From Symsagittifera roscoffensis (Eukaryota; Xenacoelomorpha; Acoela; Convolutidae): a stretch of DNA of 64,000 bases. Below, one piece after another: positions 10,705-19,602 of the stretch. Both the position numbers and the translations under genes were made by a program. Numbering within the stretch: position 1 is the stretch's first letter; every line of letters begins with the position of its first letter. The DNA lies in assembly GCF_963678635.1 (NCBI RefSeq), contig NC_087069.1:28014303-28078302 (forward strand), read 5' to 3'. The notes beneath the pieces are model-generated. The model searched no databases, was not told the origin of the DNA, and saw only the letters and a program-made list of their open reading frames with translations.

Positions 10705-11609
10705 TGTAACATTCGTCTACTGTAGTCACACATGAGGCTTAAGAAAAATAGGCCCTATAACCATTGGCTCAAGAGTCAGGGACACTATCTCTTGTGTTTT
10801 TCTACCTCAAATCAGTCGGAGCCAATTCGGTTCGCTTGTGACATGAGACTACGACCCGTTACAGCTTAAAGGCTACTACCAAAATAACCCCCCACTCTAG
10901 AAATAAGAACGTCCCCATACTTAGGTCTCTAGATACCCAAAATACATGAACGCCGTTAAAAACCGGGTCTGAACAATCCGTTAAGTTACTTTTTATCAGA
11001 CAGTGGAACTTTGATCCATTTCAGATGGATTAACCCAAAACTCGCCTTACCTCAACATAACAATCATAAAACACACTCTAGAAATTTAAATTGGGTACTC
11101 ACATCGTAGCACGCTCAAGAACTGGGAGTAATTAAGTTGGTAAGCAACACGAGAATTAAATAATATAACTAAATGAGTTTAATGTTTATCAGTTTCAATA
11201 ACAGGAACAAGTTTGAAATCTAGAGTATAGTTTCTCGTGAACCATTGGGACACTCAAGCTGTCCACCTTTCCATCGAAGGTTCACTCTAATCCAGTTTGA
11301 ATAATAATCCAGTCGAGCAATAATAGTCCAGTTCTCGGGAATACGCTTCCTTTTGTTTCAGATAGGACAGCTCTACTCTAGTTTTATTGTGACGGAAACT
11401 GCGAATAGCAATTTCCTACTGTTTTATCTGGCAACTTTCCCGCGATTGTTACTCGATCGTTCTGATGTCTCTTTTTCGGTTTTCAGTTATTGCGAGAAAA
11501 TCGAGCATGACAAGCTCCATTCGAATTTTTTAAAAATCAATTTTCACTCCAAAATTAAGCGTTCTTGTTTTTCTCAAGGTCAAACTTCCAAATATGACCG
11601 ACTGGCACA
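10705..11609 (-). repeat. 3' LTR of element A (905 bp)
   Basis: Plus-strand edges are TGTAACATTC (10705) and GACTGGCACA (11609). The edges were fixed by comparison with three other copies (30986-31888, 32596-33487, 54229-55118). It carries about nine CTTGAG/CTAGAG/CTCGAG-type hexamers on one strand or the other. The U3 side differs clearly from element B (roughly 10-15% by eye), more than the coding parts do. Confidence 0.95.
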
Positions 11610-12037
11610 TACTCCCCGGACTCAAGATCGATGTCCTCATCGCGTGCTGTCGTCTGCCAGTGAGTCCCAGAAAACCGAGTGTTGCTCAAGGTACAGTGCC
11701 AGTGGTCATTTACAGAAGTTTGCAGCAGACTTAAGCTTATCTACACCCCAAAATTCGCGGCCATGTAAAATTTTCACACTATCGCTAAACAGCAATCAAA
11801 ATCTGCACACACCTGCACCCTTGAATTCTCGTTTTTCAAGCCAATTATTTAAATTTTCTTTTGTCCCATTCAATCAGGAAATTGTCATGCAGCATTTTGA
11901 TTTATATAGTAAATATAGCATATTAATAACAATATCTGATTCGTTAAAATTTCTTTTTCGTGAACCCAGGTTTCATCCGGATTCACACTCAAGCCCCCCT
12001 TCCCTCTCAAGACTCAAGATCTCTTCGAGCCATCCGC

Positions 12038-12520
12038 TCATTTCGCACTCTTCGCCTTGGAGGTGCCGTACCCTGAAGTACTAGATACGGCAAACTGTCT
12101 CAACAGTTCTTCTTCATCATCGGAGCTAATCACGATCTCCTCCCAAGCCTTCAGCTGTTCATAGGATCGCATCCATTCCCTTTGCTCCTGCAACCTCTTT
12201 GTCTGGTTGGGTAGTGCCTTCACCCTAGATTCCCGGTTCAAACAAAAGGAGTTGTGCAGGCTCAGGCTCACGTTCTTCGCCAAGTCCTCCTCTAGTATCG
12301 ATTCCCTCGCTTTGGTATTGTCTCTAGACAATTTACCCACTCTCTTCCATCCTGTCGTGATCGCATTTCGATGGGTTAACAGGGGTCTCTTGAAAGCTTC
12401 CGGCTCAATCTCGGCCTGGAACTGTCGATACTCCTTTTGATGCTTTCTCATGTGATCTTTCGTTGTCATGTAGGCTACTACCAAAATAACCCCCCACTCT
12501 AGAAATAAGAACGTCCCCAT
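12038..12520 (-). CDS. Chimeric ORF: LTR-encoded start fused to the ORF2 C-terminus
   Basis: The duplication junction puts an ATG within LTR sequence in frame with the ORF2 tail. The product has 160 residues: 16 from the LTR (MGTFLFLEWGVILVVA, hydrophobic) joined to YMTTKDHMRKHQ and the rest of the ORF2 C-terminus, ending ...SKAKSAK. The ORF2 part equals residues 793-936 of the piece at 13640-16450, apart from two substitutions. The C-terminus is basic then acidic (ISSDDEEELL). Whether it is expressed is unknown; the LTR on its left is promoter-bearing in the opposite sense of need. I regard it as an accident of the duplication. Confidence 0.4.
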   Translation of the reverse strand: MGTFLFLEWGVILVVAYMTTKDHMRKHQKEYRQFQAEIEPEAFKRPLLTHRNAITTGWKRVGKLSRDNTKARESILEEDLAKNVSLSLHNSFCLNRESRVKALPNQTKRLQEQREWMRSYEQLKAWEEIVISSDDEEELLRQFAVSSTSGYGTSKAKSAK

Positions 12521-13211
12521 ACTTAGGTCTCTAGATACCCAAAATACATGAACGCCGTTAAGAACCGGGTCTGAACAATCCGTTAAGTTACTTTTTATCA
12601 GACAGTGGAACTTTGATCCAATTCAGATGGATTAACCCAAAACTCGCCTTACCTCAACATAACAATCATAAAACACACTCTAGAAATTTAAATTGGGTAC
12701 TCACATTGTAGCACGCTCAAGAACTGGGAGTAATTAAGTTGGTAAGCAACTCGAGAATTAAATAATATAACTAAATGAGTTTAATGTTTATCAGTTTCAA
12801 TAACAGGAACAAGTTTGAAATCTAGAGTATAGTTTCTCGTGAACCATTGGGACACTCAAGCTGTCCACCTTTCCATCGAAGGTTCACTCTAATCCAGTTT
12901 GAATAATAATCCAGTCGAGCAATAATAGTCCAGTTCTCGGGAATACGCTTCCTTCTGTTTCAGATAGGACAGCTCTACTCTAGTTTTATTGTGACGGAAA
13001 TTGCGAATAGCAATTTCCTACTGTTTTATCTGGCAACTTTCCCGCGATTGTTACTCGATCATTCTGATTTCTCTTTTTCGGTTTTCAGTTATTGCGAGAA
13101 AATCGAGCATGACAAGCTCCATTCGAATTTTTTAAAAATCAATTTTCACTCCAAAATTAAGCGTTCTTGTTTTTCTCAAGGTCAAACTTCCAAATATGAC
13201 CGACTGGCACA
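12473..13211 (-). repeat. Truncated internal LTR copy in element A
   Basis: This is the LTR part of the second duplication unit: in element sense the first 739 bp of the LTR, then a break into ORF2 coding sequence at 12472. It sits directly after the 3' untranslated region of the main ORF2 and is therefore the original position of the 3' LTR start. Confidence 0.93.
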
Positions 13212-13639
13212 TACTCCCCGGACTCAAGATCGATGTCCTCATCGCGTGCTGTCGTCTGCCAGTGAGTCCCAGAAAACCGAGTGTTGCTCAAGGTACAGTG
13301 CCAGTGGTCATTTACAGAAGTTTGCAGCAGACTTAAGCTTATCTACACCCCAAAATTCGCGGCCATGTAAAATTTTCACACTATCGCTAAACAGCAATCA
13401 AAATCTGCACACACCTGCACCCTTGAATTCTCGTTTTTCAAGCCAATTATTTAAATTTTCTTTTGTCCCATTCAATCAGGAAATTGTCATGCAGCATTTT
13501 GATTTATATAGTAAATATAGCATATTAATAACAATATCTGATTCGTTAAAATTTCTTTTTCGTGAACCCAGGTTTCATCCGGATTCACACTCAAGCCCCC
13601 CTTCCCTCTCAAGACTCAAGATCTCTTCGAGCCATCCGC

Positions 13640-16450
13640 TCATTTCGCACTCTTCGCCTTGGAGGTGCCGTACCCTGAAGTACTAGATACGGCAAACTGT
13701 CTCAACAGTTCTTCTTCATCATCGGAGCTAATCACGATCTCCTCCCAAGCCTTCAGCTGTTCATAGGATCGCATCCATTCCCTTTGCTCCTGCAACCTCT
13801 TTGCCTGGTTGGGTAGTGCCTTCACCCTAGATTCCCGGTTCAAACAAAAGGAGTTGTGCAGGCTCAGGCTCACGTTCTTCGCCAAGTCCTCCTCTAGTAT
13901 CGATTCCCTCGCTTTGGTATTGTCTCTAGACATTTTACCCACTCTCTTCCATCCTGTCGTGATCGCATTTCGATGGGTTAACAGGGGTCTCTTGAAAGCT
14001 TCCGGCTCAATCTCGGCCTGGAACTGTCGATACTCCTTTTGATGCTTTCTCATGTGATCTTTCGTTGTCATGTATAACCAAGACGTCAGTGTCGCTCGAA
14101 ACCATGGAAAGTACCTCAAGCGGCTCCATACGTGTCTGACTTCCATTGGTATGGCGAATACTTTGCATGCAGTCTCAAACAACTCGAGTCTTCTGCTGTA
14201 GTCTATCGCATATATTGACTCAGCCATTGGCGTCTTCGCTTCCCGATACTTCGTTATATTCTCTTCTATCCATCTCAGAGCCAGCATCGCACTCACTGCT
14301 AAGAGCGTCACGTTCTGCCGGTGATCCGGTAATCCGATCGACCAAATTTCTTCCATATCCCACACCAGGCAGAGGTTCTTGTGATCTGGATACCACACCG
14401 TTTGTGCCAAACAGTGGCATGGGCATTCTCCATGGGTGATCTCAATGCTCCTGAGGTTACGCTCCCCCGAGGCTTCCAAGAGAGGCTCAAGCTCCATCAT
14501 TTTCTCGTGCATCGTGTCGTTCTCTTCCATGTTTGGAGCACCCCCCACAGGTTTTCCGATCACGTTTTGTCTCTCGTGATCGCTTGTGTTCTCACTTTCC
14601 AACTTCAAAAGCTCTTCTCCCCAGATTTCACTCAAGTCATCTCTCAACTCTTTCGGTACTGTCCCTCTGATTTTCCTCAACAACTTGTGCGAGTGATGCG
14701 ATACCCGAGCCAACCTCACGCACTTGGGCACTGAGAAGGCCTTGTCCACCAATACTCTCTGGCTGGATGCTTCCACCATCGCTATGTGCAGTGGGTAGTG
14801 GCTTCCGCACAAATTGGCCATCATTGACCCTATCAGGGATTTTGCGTTCAATGGCAGGCCATAAGCTTCGCTCATGGGAAACCCCATTTCCGCCTCGAGA
14901 CCAACCTTCCAGCTCCGGATGTGTTTTTGAGTCACCTGCAACACCCCAGGCCATGATTCTACGCTCAACGCCGTCACTAAATGGTGTTCAGACTCTAGCC
15001 TCTCCAGTGACTGCAGACTACACATTCTCGAGAACAATCCGAGAGCTGTCGCTATGTTCACCGTAGTTCTCGCGTAACACTCCGCCACTATTTGTACTTC
15101 ACTTTTCTCCCTTTCCGTGATGTCTTCAAACCAAGTAACCAGATCTTCTTTTTGAAAGGACAGTATCCTGATACATGATCGTCCATCGCAGGTGTGCTCT
15201 CCACTCCCACACGTCGAATCCAGACAGCTACCCGGCTCCATCTTCTTTGCTGACCCGAGATTGTTCGTCTTTTCGCCTGACTCCTTCATCTGAGGTAAGA
15301 TCAGTTTGTGCACCACACTCAACTTTGCCAAATCTTCATCTTCCGTTGGTGCTAACCTCATCCGCTCGGTGGTCTCCTCGATCAGACTCGCGTGGGGATG
15401 TGGGCACCAGGAGGGTCTTAGTAACTTCCATACCACTCCTAAGTTCGTGATCAACAAGCCATTGCCATCACCCATGTTCACTTCAACTCTCTTGTTCGAG
15501 CGCGGTATGCTCACCACCTCCGGTGTTTTATCAAGAATCAGGCCCAGGCTCGGCCTCTCTTTCTCCAGCGCGTCTATTTCCACTATTTTTTCTGTCCAAA
15601 ACTTCAGCAGCTCCGCTACCTCGTGGTTCCTGTGAGCGCCTCCAGTTTCTGAGTCTAAGAAGGGGTTGTAGGCTATCCCCATCACTCCCGACACGTATTG
15701 GTATTCCCCCTTCTCACTGAGTCTCGAGTACTGCTCTGGCGAGGCCAGGTTACGGTGAACATCATGTTCTTCTTCGAACTTCTTATTGTAAAACCTCCGT
15801 ACCTCGTCCAGCTTTCTGTGGTCCTCTAGGGATAGTCTGGAACCATCTTCCTTTTCTATTCCAGTACTCTGATATACGTTTAAGATGATCGTTGAGACTC
15901 TCCTTTCCACGGTTTTACTTCCGCTTGCTCTTTGGTAGCACGCCAAGATGGTGCTATCAGACATCATTGACATTATCCATCTCAAGAAACATGTGGCATC
16001 CTTCCTCCTAGCCAGGCTCAAACCTGAATTATCCCTGGCCACGTGTTGCATCAGTGCTTGATACACTTCTAGCTTCTTGCTTCCCAACTTCAACCTGTCA
16101 TACGAGGTCAGTGTCTCCAACTCTATTCCCACCAGACTCCAGGTGAACATCAATTGTCCTGCGGTTCTAACGAAGGGATTCGCCATCAATGGCGGTGCTG
16201 ATGAGGGTGTCCTCATTGCCTCTTCAAAATGATCCTTCAATAAGTTCTGCCAGGACCTCTTTAGCTGGTTCGCCAATTCTATCTTGTTAACCTCAACATT
16301 TTGCTGGGTGGCCCAATTGCGTCGTTTGCGAGCTACTCCACTGTCCAACTTCTTCAAGCAGTCTTCCATTTCCTTCAATGTCTCGAGGGCCACCCACCAT
16401 GGCCGGGAGGTGTTCCTCGTCTTGCTCCTCTCCAGTGGATCACTCGTCAC
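13640..16450 (-). CDS. ORF2 C-terminal region, element A (936 codons, intact)
   Basis: The longest clean piece of ORF2, no family recognised. It follows a single in-frame TAG (16451) after ...WVLKGH, and the homologous codon in B is CAG, so it belongs to the upstream piece. It is mixed alpha-helical in look, with FLRWIMSMMSDSTILACYQ early, a Cys-rich segment CLDSTCGSGEHTCDGRSC (about 15235-15180), a second Cys/His group HGECPCHCLAQTVW (about 14440-14390), and an acidic end. No signal peptide or clear transmembrane helix. Element B has the same product in five broken pieces. Good conservation of length and of the Cys groups argues for past function. The stop lies just inside the duplicated segment, followed by 428 bp of 3' untranslated sequence. 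Confidence 0.7.
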   Translation of the reverse strand: MTSDPLERSKTRNTSRPWWVALETLKEMEDCLKKLDSGVARKRRNWATQQNVEVNKIELANQLKRSWQNLLKDHFEEAMRTPSSAPPLMANPFVRTAGQLMFTWSLVGIELETLTSYDRLKLGSKKLEVYQALMQHVARDNSGLSLARRKDATCFLRWIMSMMSDSTILACYQRASGSKTVERRVSTIILNVYQSTGIEKEDGSRLSLEDHRKLDEVRRFYNKKFEEEHDVHRNLASPEQYSRLSEKGEYQYVSGVMGIAYNPFLDSETGGAHRNHEVAELLKFWTEKIVEIDALEKERPSLGLILDKTPEVVSIPRSNKRVEVNMGDGNGLLITNLGVVWKLLRPSWCPHPHASLIEETTERMRLAPTEDEDLAKLSVVHKLILPQMKESGEKTNNLGSAKKMEPGSCLDSTCGSGEHTCDGRSCIRILSFQKEDLVTWFEDITEREKSEVQIVAECYARTTVNIATALGLFSRMCSLQSLERLESEHHLVTALSVESWPGVLQVTQKHIRSWKVGLEAEMGFPMSEAYGLPLNAKSLIGSMMANLCGSHYPLHIAMVEASSQRVLVDKAFSVPKCVRLARVSHHSHKLLRKIRGTVPKELRDDLSEIWGEELLKLESENTSDHERQNVIGKPVGGAPNMEENDTMHEKMMELEPLLEASGERNLRSIEITHGECPCHCLAQTVWYPDHKNLCLVWDMEEIWSIGLPDHRQNVTLLAVSAMLALRWIEENITKYREAKTPMAESIYAIDYSRRLELFETACKVFAIPMEVRHVWSRLRYFPWFRATLTSWLYMTTKDHMRKHQKEYRQFQAEIEPEAFKRPLLTHRNAITTGWKRVGKMSRDNTKARESILEEDLAKNVSLSLHNSFCLNRESRVKALPNQAKRLQEQREWMRSYEQLKAWEEIVISSDDEEELLRQFAVSSTSGYGTSKAKSAK

Positions 16451-16465
16451 TTGCTTCCCCGTGGC

Positions 16466-16837
16466 CTAGTGTCCCTTCAAGACCCATTCCTTGCCGACAT
16501 CCACTTCCCATGTCTGTCCGTTCGTTGAACCTCTCTTCACGTTTATCTTCTGGGGCTTGAAGTCTTCCTCCGATGTCGAACTGGTGGAAGCCTCTATTTC
16601 CCTCTCTACTTCGAGTGTTTTTCTGAGCTCCGTGTTGCTCTTGTATGCCGCCGTCTTGCATCGCGCCAAAACCATGGGCGCCGTCTCTCTCAAGTTTCCT
16701 TCCGAGACAGCATCCACTGAAGGACTACTCAATCCCTCTACTTCTCTCTTCCTCTTGCGAGTCTTCACATCTCTGCTTGAGGGTGTTGTGGTTATCATCA
16801 CTGATTCGACCTCTCTGTCTACCTCCAACCCTTCCAA
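16466..16837 (-). CDS. ORF2 linker segment after the -1 frame change, element A
   Basis: About 124 residues rich in Lys, Arg, Ser and Thr, with a nuclear-localisation-like KTRKRKREVE. The frame overlaps the end of the piece at 16819-17667 and lies -1 to it; element B has exactly the same arrangement (50617/50626). The frame is open from a TAA just upstream (in GSSRGRQELEGLEVD), with no ATG at its beginning, so it is probably reached by frameshift or is a shared old lesion. It continues past an in-frame TAG into the 936-codon C-terminal piece. Confidence 0.55.
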   Translation of the reverse strand: MEGLEVDREVESVMITTTPSSRDVKTRKRKREVEGLSSPSVDAVSEGNLRETAPMVLARCKTAAYKSNTELRKTLEVEREIEASTSSTSEEDFKPQKINVKRGSTNGQTWEVDVGKEWVLKGH

Positions 16838-17667
16838 CTCTTGCCTCCCCCTGCTCGAGCCTTAAGGATATTAGTACTTTTAATCATATTACTAGTCCCA
16901 ACCTTATCCCCTTTTATATCATCAACTATTTTATCTACAGTTTTTTGTTTCAGAGTAGAGCTGTCTTCACATTTTTCGTCTCTAGTCTTTGATCGTGACT
17001 TCCTCAGCTCTATCAGCTTGTTCAGCAGCTCCTTTCTCGCCTTCTCATCCAGGCCCGTCCCCATCAGAAGCGGTTCTCCAAACGTCACAACTGTGTCCCA
17101 CAGTTCATCCTTGAATTTGTACAGCGTCGTCTCGCTGCCCACTTCTTGATTGAATTCCTTCAAGAACTTTTGCCAAGCGTCGTCCTCCAGAGTCCCCAGG
17201 AACATATCCTTATTTCCTTCGAATGTATTCTTTTCCCTTTCCTCCGAACTCAAGAGTATCATCCCCATATTGGAGGTCTCGCTCGCCAATGGCAATTCCA
17301 GATTCTTCCGGGGAGACGGGGTCAGAGGTGGAGTGGCAGTGTCTGCCCAATTCTCCTCGCTCAAGTCTTTCAACAGCTCTTGAGTGGTGAGCTCCTCCCC
17401 TGATGGTCTTGGTTCAGGCGTATTCCCCACTTCCATGTCCTCGCCGGCTTCGCTGAGAGTTCCATCCATACTCTCTTCTTCTGACTCAGCTCTTCTTCTC
17501 TCGAGAATTCTTTTGAACCGGTATTCCACGGGTCCACTCCTCTTGTCTCCAGGTGTATCTACTGACAGTGGTGATGGTGTCGCCGGGTCCAATCTCTTGT
17601 ATTCCGTCAGGGCCACATACAGTTGACCTGCTGCATCCAGTTCTTTTCCCTCCTGTCTCATTTCCAC
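16819..17667 (-). CDS. ORF2 acidic middle region, element A
   Basis: About 282 residues, acidic and Pro/Ser/Thr-rich at first (ESEEESMDGTLSEAGED, PPLTPSPRK), then a helical part with LLSSEEREKNTFEG and LDEKARKELLNKLIELRKSRSK. No family recognised. It lies in the same frame as the upstream piece and is separated from it by a TAG that is TGG in element B, so it is a segment of one polyprotein. It ends at ...GGGKSWKGWR-stop; the next coding block is in the -1 frame. The chosen start is only the first Met after the lesion. Confidence 0.6.
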   Translation of the reverse strand: MEMRQEGKELDAAGQLYVALTEYKRLDPATPSPLSVDTPGDKRSGPVEYRFKRILERRRAESEEESMDGTLSEAGEDMEVGNTPEPRPSGEELTTQELLKDLSEENWADTATPPLTPSPRKNLELPLASETSNMGMILLSSEEREKNTFEGNKDMFLGTLEDDAWQKFLKEFNQEVGSETTLYKFKDELWDTVVTFGEPLLMGTGLDEKARKELLNKLIELRKSRSKTRDEKCEDSSTLKQKTVDKIVDDIKGDKVGTSNMIKSTNILKARAGGGKSWKGWR

Positions 17668-17766
17668 CTGTTCTAAGCCATAGGGTGCCCTATACTTTCA
17701 TGTCGCGAATTTCATGTCGTCCGCCAATGCAATATGCCCCTCCTTCATGACCATACTGCCATCATC

Positions 17767-18840
17767 CTATACTGGTAGCATGTTCTCAAGTCCCTCCTGC
17801 TCAAGAGCTCTCAAGACCTTTCGCACCTCATATCCGGGGGGCTGCGAGCCTCTCATCTTTTTTGCTTGCGTCGTCCACGAATTTATCTTGGCCTCGCTAG
17901 TGTGGAAATAAACCGCCGCCGTGTAGCCGACGAACAGGGGGTCCCAGCCATCAGCGAAGTCTTTCTGCATTTCCTCCGTTGTCATCCTCGCAATTATGGA
18001 TGGAACTACTAAGGGACTGTTCATTCCCAAGGTCATCCTCCTGACTATCGGGAACTCAGGTATGGTGGCTGGCAGGATTTTTTTCTCCATTATGGCCTCC
18101 AAATCCCTCTTAACCAGTGCAAAGCTGTACTTCCAAGCAGGAATCCTCAAGATCTCCCGTCCGTCTGCTGTCAGTGGGTTCAAGTTCCAGAACTTGGGAT
18201 ATGTCTCGATGGGGCCCTCGCGTTTGCCTCCCATTCTACATTGCAGCTGTCCCCTGAAGTTGTACACTACGAACTCGGCGTCTTTCACTTTTCCAAAGAG
18301 TACCGTATTGCTCATTTGTGCCCTGAGCACCTCCTGTCGACACCAATTGAGCGCCGTCCCATCCAGTACGCTGATAAGACTCAAGTGCGTTACAGAGTAA
18401 CGATACGTTGTCACCAGGGGATCTGGAAATGCGTATGTCACTGCTGGACCGTAAATGCAGGTTACCACCTCCTCTAGACCCCGGATTAACCCCATCGGGT
18501 CCGACCTCATTGCCAGGCACAGGTCCGTCAACAGAGGCATACCTCCATTCATCTTCTTCCACTCTTCTCTCGATTTCGGGTTCTTCTCTTCACTCGTCAT
18601 GTGCCGATTCTGCATCATGAGGTATTGCACTAACAGCGTCTTCAACCCCGCGGCACACTTGTAGGAATAGGTGTCGATACTCGAGTGGACCTTCCCCATT
18701 GACAGGGGCTCCCCATATTTCATCAATCGATGAAATGACACCAGTTCCCCATGGGTTATGAGCACTATAGCCAGATACCCATCAACCCGAAGTGTCTCTA
18801 CTCCTCGACTAAACATGTACGCTGGGCCCATGTTGAACAA
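17767..18840 (-). CDS. ORF2 middle region, unknown domain, element A
   Basis: About 357 residues of well-ordered, non-repetitive sequence (NMGPAYMFSRGVETLR, TYPKFWNLNPLTADGREIL, GYTAAVYFHTSEAKINSW) that looks like a folded domain. I do not recognise it. It begins with TTG directly after an in-frame TAA (18853-18855), where element B has a 1-bp deletion instead, so both copies are damaged at the same spot and the ancestral frame ran through. It ends at TAG (TGG in B). Lys/Arg-rich, no signal peptide, no transmembrane helix. Confidence 0.6.
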   Translation of the reverse strand: MFNMGPAYMFSRGVETLRVDGYLAIVLITHGELVSFHRLMKYGEPLSMGKVHSSIDTYSYKCAAGLKTLLVQYLMMQNRHMTSEEKNPKSREEWKKMNGGMPLLTDLCLAMRSDPMGLIRGLEEVVTCIYGPAVTYAFPDPLVTTYRYSVTHLSLISVLDGTALNWCRQEVLRAQMSNTVLFGKVKDAEFVVYNFRGQLQCRMGGKREGPIETYPKFWNLNPLTADGREILRIPAWKYSFALVKRDLEAIMEKKILPATIPEFPIVRRMTLGMNSPLVVPSIIARMTTEEMQKDFADGWDPLFVGYTAAVYFHTSEAKINSWTTQAKKMRGSQPPGYEVRKVLRALEQEGLENMLPV

Positions 18841-18849
18841 GTATCTGGG

Positions 18850-19602
18850 TTAGACCAGATATAAAGCCAAGAGCAGGCTGATGGGCATGCCCAGTATCTC
18901 CTGCACGAAGGCTCCAAAGATAGTCGCTTTGGTGCCGAACATTTCCGCCATGAAATCTTTCCCCCAGCAAGGACTCAAGAACTTAAGAATCTCATGATCC
19001 CTTCTAGTCCTCAGCTCACCCTCTGCGTGCTCTCTCCAGAACCCTCCAATCGTCACTTCATTGGCTGCCGAGACAAATCTAGCCACCGTCATCTCTCTTC
19101 CTTCGGCCAGCTCCAGTTGTTTCTCCAGAAAACTCCAGACTTGTTTCAAGAGGGGTGGTGCATCCTCCCTCGTCTTATTCGTGGCGTTCTCCAGCCTTGG
19201 TGTCAAAAATAGCCACCAGCCATTCTCTTGCGTCAGACGATATGCCATCGACTCTAATTGTTTCTCCGTTTCGGCCACATTTATTCTCTCGTTGCTCGGA
19301 CCTCTAGACTTGCCGGTGGAACCTGTGATCGTCACCTCCATGCTCCGAAACCACAAGCTGGCCGTCAATTGGTTTATCGCCGGGTGATCGTCCCCGATGA
19401 CTGGGCTGAACTTAAGTTGCCTGGCAAAGTTCGATATCTCTAGCAAGAGCACCTCGTCCAATACGATCAGGATGTCGGCTAATCCATAAAAGCCCCTCAG
19501 TGCATGAGATATGTCCGCCCATGCCGCTGCCAATTCTGACTTGCGGAGCCTCAGGTTCGATGGCTCCAATTCCCGATTGGGGCTGCCATTAGAATTCGCC
19601 AT
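18850..19602 (-). CDS. ORF2 region after the second SGNH-like domain, element A
   Basis: About 250 residues. It starts in the last block of the second SGNH-like domain (NLRLRKSELAAAWADISHAL) and goes on to a helical region with ENGWWLFLTPRLENATNK and FVSAANEVTIGGFWREHAEGEL, ending in a hydrophobic ILGMPISLLLALYLV. The frame overlaps the preceding piece because of a 1-bp indel in A near 19590; in B the two are fused. Function unknown. Confidence 0.6.
   Translation of the reverse strand: MANSNGSPNRELEPSNLRLRKSELAAAWADISHALRGFYGLADILIVLDEVLLLEISNFARQLKFSPVIGDDHPAINQLTASLWFRSMEVTITGSTGKSRGPSNERINVAETEKQLESMAYRLTQENGWWLFLTPRLENATNKTREDAPPLLKQVWSFLEKQLELAEGREMTVARFVSAANEVTIGGFWREHAEGELRTRRDHEILKFLSPCWGKDFMAEMFGTKATIFGAFVQEILGMPISLLLALYLV

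Larger units (their letters stand above)
10871..14074 (-). repeat. 1,602-bp tandem duplication over LTR and ORF2 end
   Basis: 10871-12472 and 12473-14074 are direct copies differing at only about 10 positions by eye. Each unit holds the LTR minus its terminal 166 bp, the 3' untranslated region, and the last 145 codons of ORF2. The junction at 12472/12473 joins ...GTCATGTA to GGCTACTACC, with at most 1 bp of microhomology. The low divergence means it arose well after element A inserted. Confidence 0.95.

Noticed and set aside
10681-10720. LTR edge at TGTAGTCACA (10721) with CA at 11609
   Set aside because: Comparison with element B's primer side and outer flank shows homology extending 16 bp further to TGTAAC at 10705; the inner TGTAGTC is not the terminus.
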